DNA from: Anaerolineales bacterium
Lineage (GTDB): Bacteria > Chloroflexota > Anaerolineae > Anaerolineales > UBA11579
Direction: 5' to 3'
Assembly: GCA_016932165.1 (NCBI GenBank)
Contig: JAFGDK010000074.1
Location: forward strand, 1-64,000
Length of the DNA stretch: 64,000 bases
The position numbers and the translations under genes were made by a program. Positions 58,907 to 64,000 of the stretch are shown here, piece by piece. The notes beneath the pieces were generated by a model that searched no databases, had not been told where the DNA came from, and saw only the letters and a program-made list of their open reading frames with translations. Within the stretch, counting starts at the first letter, position 1. Every line of letters starts with the position of its first letter.

Positions 58907-61216
58907 ATGAACGATCGCGAAAAAACCTATCATGAGGCTATGAATCAGGGCCATTCGGCAGCCTGGGATCAGGATTGGGAATCGGCTGCCAAATACTATA
59001 CTGCGGCTATAGAAACCAAGCCCAACAGTGTGCAGGCAATTAATAACCTCGGATTGGCTTACTTCCAACTTCAACGTTTTAACGATGCTGAAGCCTGTTA
59101 TAAACAGGCTAATAAACTCTCTCCGGATGACCCTCTGGCAATCGAGAGGTTAGCTCAAATCTGTGAGCGGACAGGGAAATTAAAAGAGGCGGCAGAGCAT
59201 TCGATGAATGCTGCAGAACAATATCTGCGATTGAAAGATGTGGATAAGGCGATTGTTAACTGGCAGCGGGTAACCCTGTTGATCCCTGAACACCTCAAAG
59301 CCCATTCCCGGCTTGCGCTGGTTTATGAACGTTTGGGGAAAACTGATCAGGCCGTCGATGAATACCTTGCCGTGGCAGCGCTTTTACAAAATATAGGGCA
59401 GGTCAGCAAGGCTGTTCAGATCGTCGAGAAAGCACTAAAGCTTTCTCCTGAGAATGAAAGTGCTCTTGATGCGCAGGAATTAGTCCGTTCTAATAAGACC
59501 TTGCCAAAACCGCGGCGCCAACACGGCGCCACTGGTCCATTGCGGATGGCTGCGCTGCGCGAGATGGAGAAAGAATCCAAACCTGAGAGGACAAATGTTT
59601 CAAAAAGAGGGCCAGATCCGATCGCAGAAGCCAGACAGCTGGCGCTTACAGATTTGGCTGGTTTGCTTTTCGAGGTTTCATTGGATGACCTGGATCCAGA
59701 GAGTACACAATCAGGTCTGCGGAGTATGTTCGGCCGGTCGAAGAACGGGGAGTTGCAAGATATTTCCCGCCATTTGGGAAATGCCATAGACCTCCAAACG
59801 CGGGCAGAGAACGCCGAAGCAGTGAAGCAGTTGAAGGGTGCCATTGAACTGGGACTTGATATCGCAGCTTCAAATTTTAATATAGGATTGCTGTACCATT
59901 CACTGGGACAGAAGGAGCGATCCAATCGCCATTTGCTCAAGGCGATCCGCGATGAAAAATTTGCACTGGCATCGCACCTGTTGATTGCTCAACAACACCG
60001 CAGCAATAATAATTTGCAGAAAGCTGCCATTTCTTATCTCGAAGCTTTGCGAGAAGCAGATATCCAGATCATCGAGCTTGAACATAAAGCCAGCTTGCGA
60101 AGCCAGTATGAACCGCTGATTGAGGGGTTTTCGCAGCAGCGTGATACGAGCATATTGGAGCAAATCTGCGACAATGTCACCGAGATGTTGGTGCGTCAGA
60201 ACTGGCGCGACCATATTGCAAAAACCCGCAAACAAATGCCAGGCAGCGGCGGCAGCGCCCCGATCCCATTGGCTGAAATCCTGACAGAGGCCAAAGATTC
60301 CCGGATTGTTGAAGGACTGGCCCGGATCAATGAGATAGCCTCAAAGGGATATCTCCGTTCTGCGATGGAGGAGGCTTATATGCTTCTCTCGATTGCGCCC
60401 ACATATCTGCCGCTGCACATTCAGATGGCGGAATTCATGCTCAAAATGGGGAACCAGGATGCTGCCATGCAGAAATTTATTGTGGTTTCCGAGGCATATG
60501 GCACCCGCGGCGAGCATAAACGCGCTACAAATCTGCTCAGCAGGGTGGTGGAATTATCTCCAATGGATTATAAAGCCCGTCATTATCTCATCCAGCGGCT
60601 TGTAGAAACTGGCGACACCGAAGAGGCAGTACACGAGAATATCAAGCTCGCAGATGTGCAATACCGCCTTGCACAGCTTGATCTGGCCCGTAAAACATAC
60701 GAAAGTGCCCTGCGGTTGGCACAAAAGTACAATGCCGGTGAGTCTTGGGTAATCCGAATTTTAAAGCAGATGGCAGACATTGACTTGCAGCGGCTTGATT
60801 GGCGTCAGGCTTTGCGAGTGTTTGAGCAATTGCGAAAGCTTGATCCTGAGGAACAATCTCATCGCCGCCAATTGGTAGAACTGAATGTCCGGCTGGGTCA
60901 GAATAAGCAGGCAGAAGCAGAGCTGGAAAATTTCATCAGTTATCTCTCCAATAAGTCCCAATTGGATACAGCCACGGTTTTCTTGGAGAAATTTATTGAG
61001 GATAATGATTCAATGGCTTTTGCCCGCGATAAGCTGGCTGAGTGCTACCACCAGGCTGGCCGGCCAGAAGAAGCGATTGAACAGTGGGATAGAGTGGCTG
61101 AAATGATGGTCGTCCAGGGGAACCTGGAACGCGCGAAGGAAGTAATCCGGGCTATATTGCTGCTTGATCCTCCCAATGCGGACCAATATCGGGTGGCCTT
61201 ACAGCAATTGGGGTGA
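58907..61216 (+). CDS. Large tetratricopeptide-repeat protein
   Basis: The 769-aa soluble protein is built almost wholly of TPR-like helix pairs, for example AAIETKPNSVQAINNLGLAYFQLQRF near residue 45 and AVDEYLAVAALLQNIGQVSKAVQIVEKALKLSPENESALD near 150. A less regular basic segment (about 195-240) holds no repeats. TPR proteins scaffold protein assemblies; the partner is unknown. It lies 22 bases after polA and is probably co-transcribed with it. A strong terminator follows. Confidence 0.8.
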   Translation: MNDREKTYHEAMNQGHSAAWDQDWESAAKYYTAAIETKPNSVQAINNLGLAYFQLQRFNDAEACYKQANKLSPDDPLAIERLAQICERTGKLKEAAEHSMNAAEQYLRLKDVDKAIVNWQRVTLLIPEHLKAHSRLALVYERLGKTDQAVDEYLAVAALLQNIGQVSKAVQIVEKALKLSPENESALDAQELVRSNKTLPKPRRQHGATGPLRMAALREMEKESKPERTNVSKRGPDPIAEARQLALTDLAGLLFEVSLDDLDPESTQSGLRSMFGRSKNGELQDISRHLGNAIDLQTRAENAEAVKQLKGAIELGLDIAASNFNIGLLYHSLGQKERSNRHLLKAIRDEKFALASHLLIAQQHRSNNNLQKAAISYLEALREADIQIIELEHKASLRSQYEPLIEGFSQQRDTSILEQICDNVTEMLVRQNWRDHIAKTRKQMPGSGGSAPIPLAEILTEAKDSRIVEGLARINEIASKGYLRSAMEEAYMLLSIAPTYLPLHIQMAEFMLKMGNQDAAMQKFIVVSEAYGTRGEHKRATNLLSRVVELSPMDYKARHYLIQRLVETGDTEEAVHENIKLADVQYRLAQLDLARKTYESALRLAQKYNAGESWVIRILKQMADIDLQRLDWRQALRVFEQLRKLDPEEQSHRRQLVELNVRLGQNKQAEAELENFISYLSNKSQLDTATVFLEKFIEDNDSMAFARDKLAECYHQAGRPEEAIEQWDRVAEMMVVQGNLERAKEVIRAILLLDPPNADQYRVALQQLG

Positions 61217-61303
61217 ACTGATCGGGTGAAATACCCCGATTTTTTCATCTTTGATTATTCCGGCGATAAAAGTCGCCCTCACAGCAAAAAACTGCCTGCA
61301 ACG

Positions 61304-61342
61304 AAAAAGCTCATCGAATATCTCTGTTCGATGAGCTTTTTT
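61304..61342 (+). terminator. Rho-independent terminator after the TPR gene
   Basis: AAAAAGCTCATCGAA (61304-61318) pairs with its complement (61327-61341) around an eight-base loop and continues into T residues. It may serve both convergent genes. Confidence 0.88.
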
Positions 61343-61412
61343 GTTCCACAATGATGGATTTGTGTAATTTGTAGAGAATCTCTCAAACACACCAGTCGGC
61401 AAGGCTCATGTG

Positions 61413-62372
61413 TTAGTACCAAAGACGGAAAGAGGTAACCGTCATATCTTCCAGGGAGGTTATATATGTCATCCGGACAATAACTTCAACAAGGCCAAAT
61501 TCCTCTGAACTGGCGGTGAAAGCCACCTGTGCCAATCCATGTGAATCGGTGGTGATGTTGTTGAGCTGTGTCACCCGTCCGTCTGGAAATTTGATCGTGA
61601 TGAATAGAGATGCCTTTGACAAAGGGGAGCCGTTATTGTCTTTGGCAATCATATTCAACAGTTGAGTTTCATCCTTGGAGAGAACAGCATATTCTGGAAA
61701 AGCGGTCACATCAATCTTTTCAATCTTTTCCCGGTAGATAATGTTGTCGTTATCCTCCGGTTCAAGCAGACGATAATTAGTCTCGTAGGCATAAAAGAAT
61801 TTATAACCCAACGGTGCCAGGATAACCTCAGATTCAAGGGGGTTCTCTGGATACCAGACCAGTTGGCCGAACTCGAAGAATTGCACCAACCGCCCGCGGA
61901 GATATTCCAGCCCTGAAACCGGCTGACCAAGCTGTTCTTCACCACCAAGATGCAAGTAGAAGAGATAGAAGGAATGACAAACCGGGTAGTCCCAGTGGTC
62001 TTGCTGGTAACAATTAGGGGTATCTTTGGTCAGACCGGGAATATAAGTGCCATGTTCGTAGAGTTTTTGGCCTACCGGGGTCAGTTTTACCCTGCTGCCG
62101 GGGGGGTTCTCTGGGTAATATTCAAATCTGACATATTCGAAATACTGCACCGTGCGCCCGGTGTTGGCGTCGATAATCGCTTCTGTGATTGGATTGCCAT
62201 ACACCGTTTTGTAAAAGGGGTTTGCATAGTAATAGGTAAAAAACTCGCCACCCAGATTGTGACCGGTTTCCCCAATATAGTTTGGATATAACTCCTGTGC
62301 AACAGCGCTTTGCACGGTGAGGGTTAATATTAAGATCACGAATAAAACCGCAGTATGCACTTTCCCACTCAT
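61413..62372 (-). CDS. Secreted protein with two aromatic-rich repeats and a beta-sandwich
   Basis: The 319-aa protein has a signal peptide (ending AVAQ, about residue 26) and two repeats built on the pattern QYFE/QFFE, then W/F-YPENP, then V-x-L-x-P-x-G (about residues 75-101 and 163-189). A C-terminal bacterial Ig-like part (about 225-319) holds an LSxASLxITxxFPDGR-like strand. Such repeats are frequent in Chloroflexi surface proteins beside peptidase or lysozyme-like domains; their role is unknown. TATAAT lies nine bases before ATG 62372. Confidence 0.62.
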   Translation of the reverse strand: MSGKVHTAVLFVILILTLTVQSAVAQELYPNYIGETGHNLGGEFFTYYYANPFYKTVYGNPITEAIIDANTGRTVQYFEYVRFEYYPENPPGSRVKLTPVGQKLYEHGTYIPGLTKDTPNCYQQDHWDYPVCHSFYLFYLHLGGEEQLGQPVSGLEYLRGRLVQFFEFGQLVWYPENPLESEVILAPLGYKFFYAYETNYRLLEPEDNDNIIYREKIEKIDVTAFPEYAVLSKDETQLLNMIAKDNNGSPLSKASLFITIKFPDGRVTQLNNITTDSHGLAQVAFTASSEEFGLVEVIVRMTYITSLEDMTVTSFRLWY

Positions 62373-62381
62373 AGTGACATT

Positions 62382-62409
62382 ATTATAGGGAAATTCAGAT
62401 TTCAGACAA
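62382..62409 (-). promoter_or_regulatory. Promoter of the secreted repeat protein (near-leaderless)
   Basis: On the minus strand TTGTCT (62404-62409), a 16-base spacer and TATAAT (62382-62387) end nine bases before ATG 62372. Confidence 0.6.
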
Positions 62410-62433
62410 CCAAAATTGGCAACGAATTTGCAC

Positions 62434-63117
62434 TCAGCCGTTGAGGATGATTTGGGTCAGGGTGGCTACATCCTCCACAACCAGGTCTGCGCCGGCCCTG
62501 AGCAGTTCTTTCTGGTCTCCAAAACCTGACAGCACGCCCACTGTCTGCGCTCCGGCAGCTTTCCCAGAACGGATATCCACGGTGGTATCCCCGATCATCA
62601 GACAGTTTTCCGGGGCGACTTTCATCTCGCCAGCAGCCCAGAGCACTGGATCAGGCCAGGGTTTGGTATGGGCGGTAGTCTGGCCAGATGCAATGCAGAT
62701 GAAGTGCCTGTTCAACCGCTGATGGGTAATAAATTCTTCGGTTCCTGCTTTTCCCCGGGCGCTGACCACAGCCATTGGGTATCTGGCAGCCAGCAGGTCC
62801 AAACTCTCTTTTGTGCCGGGTATCAGAGGCAAATCTTCCCTGGAGGGCCGTAATTTTAGGTCGTTAAGTTTCTCCAGAAGGCTGATTACCGAGGCATCCA
62901 GATGTAGCCGGTCAAGAAGTGTGTAAACCGCGTTTATCGGCGTATCGAGGAACATCACAACCCGGCGTGCCGCCTTATGTACATCCTGGTTAGGAGCCAG
63001 CCGGAAAGCGGGTGTAAACAACCGGACCAACTTGTCTTGATACTGGTCATCGGTATCCCTCAAAGTGCCGTCTACATCAAAACAAAGGGCTTTAATCCTG
63101 TCAAGTTCCAGCGGCAT
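62434..63117 (-). CDS. HAD-family hydrolase (phosphatase-like)
   Basis: The 227-aa protein has HAD motif I CFDVDGTLRDTDD (nucleophile Asp at about residue 14), motif II VVSARGK, and motif IV GDTTVDIRSGKAAGA, with a helical cap, as in PGP/GPH-type phosphatases. The substrate is unknown. ATG 63117 has GAGGTG six bases upstream, a conventional ribosome site. Confidence 0.85.
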   Translation of the reverse strand: MPLELDRIKALCFDVDGTLRDTDDQYQDKLVRLFTPAFRLAPNQDVHKAARRVVMFLDTPINAVYTLLDRLHLDASVISLLEKLNDLKLRPSREDLPLIPGTKESLDLLAARYPMAVVSARGKAGTEEFITHQRLNRHFICIASGQTTAHTKPWPDPVLWAAGEMKVAPENCLMIGDTTVDIRSGKAAGAQTVGVLSGFGDQKELLRAGADLVVEDVATLTQIILNG

Positions 63118-63260
63118 AAGTTCACCTCAGAATAGATTGCGGTATTGTACCAGACCAGTTTCAAGATAAAAACTAGTTGCTATCTCCGTTGAATGCCGTC
63201 CTTCGATGATTTGTGGTATATATTACCTGGCGATATTAATCGTTACAAGAGGACTTTGAT

Positions 63261-63893
63261 ATGGAACGTGGTGAATCTCAACTCGATGAGGCTAAGATGG
63301 TAACTTATGCCCTTGAAGGTGACCTGGATGCTTTCAACCGGCTGGTACTTGCCTATCAGGATATAGCCTATAACGTGGCTTATCGTGTGACGGGGGAACG
63401 GGCTTCAGCTGAGGATGCTGTTCAGGATGCTTTTATTTCTGCATACCGGAAGTTAAAAACATTCAAGGGCGGGTCTTTCAAAGCCTGGCTGTTACGGATT
63501 GTGACCAATGCCTGTCTGGATGAGCTTCGCAGGCTGAAGCGGAGACCGACAATCCCGCTGCAGCCTGTTGGCAATGATGATGAGGAGATTGAATCCCCCG
63601 ACTGGTTGGAGGACCCAGGGGAGTCTCCGGAGGAATCGATCCTCCGTTCGGAGTTAAGCACAGCTATCCAGAATTGCCTGAACGGGCTGGAAGATGATTT
63701 CCGGGTGGTTGTGATCCTGGTAGATATCCAAGGGATGGATTATGCAGAGGCTGCGGAAGCAGTCAATTCCCCCCTGGGAACGATCAAAAGTCGTCTGGCC
63801 AGGGCCAGGGCAAAGATGCAAGATTGTCTGAGGGCAATTGGGGAACTTTTGCCAGGGAATTTCCGTTTAGAAGGTGAGAGGATTTCATCATGA
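63261..63893 (+). CDS. ECF RNA polymerase sigma factor
   Basis: The 210-aa protein has region 2 (FNRLVLAYQDIAYNVAYRVTGERASAEDAVQDAFI, about residues 25-60) and region 4 (LEDDFRVVVILVDIQGMDYAEAAEAV, then GTIKSRLARARAK). It belongs to the extracytoplasmic function group and directs transcription in response to envelope stress. AAGAGG precedes ATG 63261. Its stop overlaps the start of a putative anti-sigma factor gene. Confidence 0.92.
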   Translation: MERGESQLDEAKMVTYALEGDLDAFNRLVLAYQDIAYNVAYRVTGERASAEDAVQDAFISAYRKLKTFKGGSFKAWLLRIVTNACLDELRRLKRRPTIPLQPVGNDDEEIESPDWLEDPGESPEESILRSELSTAIQNCLNGLEDDFRVVVILVDIQGMDYAEAAEAVNSPLGTIKSRLARARAKMQDCLRAIGELLPGNFRLEGERISS

Positions 63894-64000
63894 AGATCAA
63901 TAAATCCGGCAACACCATAATTGAAACCCTTTCTGCTTACCTGGATGGACAACTCCCTGAAGAGGAACTTCGTTTGGTACGCGAGAGGTTGGCGCATGAT
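63890..64000 (+). CDS. Anti-sigma factor, N-terminal part (cut by window end)
   Basis: The open frame begins in an ATGA overlap with the sigma factor gene and runs off the window after 37 codons. The segment ISAYLDGQLPEEE-like (seen as LSAYLDGQLPEEELRLV) followed by RERLAHD is the start of a typical zinc-finger anti-sigma domain, whose His/Cys ligands would come next. The position after an ECF sigma gene strongly supports this role. Confidence 0.7.
   Translation, partial: MKINKSGNTIIETLSAYLDGQLPEEELRLVRERLAHD

Overview
The window looks like a chromosomal segment of a Chloroflexota bacterium, most likely of the Anaerolineae type. This is inferred from gene content and not proven. The clues are many secreted or lipid-anchored proteins with Ser/Thr/Pro-rich linkers, C39-like and LysM proteins, DUF5666 and DUF4230 proteins, a System I cytochrome c maturation cluster with a cysteine-type CcmE, a riboflavin ABC transporter of the RibXY type behind an FMN riboswitch, a split FeoB, and many promoters whose -10 box lies only 6-9 bases upstream of the start codon. 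There are no rRNA or tRNA genes, no CRISPR array and no intact insertion sequence.

Layout. 0.1-3.9 kb (minus strand): SbcD-like nuclease, a C39/TPR protein, and an SPL-type radical SAM protein coupled to a small helix-hairpin-helix ORF behind a perfect GAAC-N4-GTTC (LexA-type) site. 4-10.5 kb: a GT39 membrane glycosyltransferase, DnaK, a CYTH-like protein, an acyltransferase and a GNAT protein. 10.5-14 kb: an iron uptake operon with a DtxR-type operator, a membrane-anchored DtxR/FeoA/FeoA fusion regulator and FeoB split into two genes. 14-22.3 kb: GNAT, GT39, CPBP protease, B3/B4-domain protein, MmcQ/YjbR, acyltransferase, GMC oxidoreductase, Hsp20, an atypical SDR and DUF503. 22.4-30.8 kb: DUF4230 and DUF5666 proteins, infA behind a long structured leader, rsmG, a C39-LysM protein, recF, def and a cNMP-binding/bacterial-PH membrane protein. 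30.8-38 kb: phosphohexomutase, a PyrK-like protein, an SPFH protein, selD with an in-frame UGA (selenocysteine), a metallophosphoesterase, ferritin and a small orphan protein. 38-42 kb: FMN riboswitch and the riboflavin ABC transporter. 42-50.8 kb: a ten-gene cytochrome c biogenesis operon (ccmE, F, H, G, a CcmI-like zinc ribbon protein, a di-haem lipoprotein, ccmA, B, C, D). 50.8-64 kb: a 59-bp near-perfect palindrome, a phospholipase D-like protein, an AI-2E family exporter with a coupled 59-aa ORF, a receiver/roadblock protein ending in an inactivated IS200/IS605-type Y1 transposase domain, polA, a large TPR protein, a secreted repeat protein, a HAD phosphatase, and an ECF sigma factor with the start of its anti-sigma factor.

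The most unusual items are the receiver-roadblock-dead-Y1 fusion (54427-56049), the infA leader with a terminator whose loop is complementary to the transcript's 5' end (24562-24708), the membrane-tethered DtxR-FeoA2 regulator with a classic DtxR box, the Sec-containing SelD that ordinary gene calling truncates, and the widespread leaderless promoter architecture. Gene boundaries are good where a clear ribosome binding site, a stop/start overlap or a close -10 box fixes the start. Functions come from motif reading only, with no database search.
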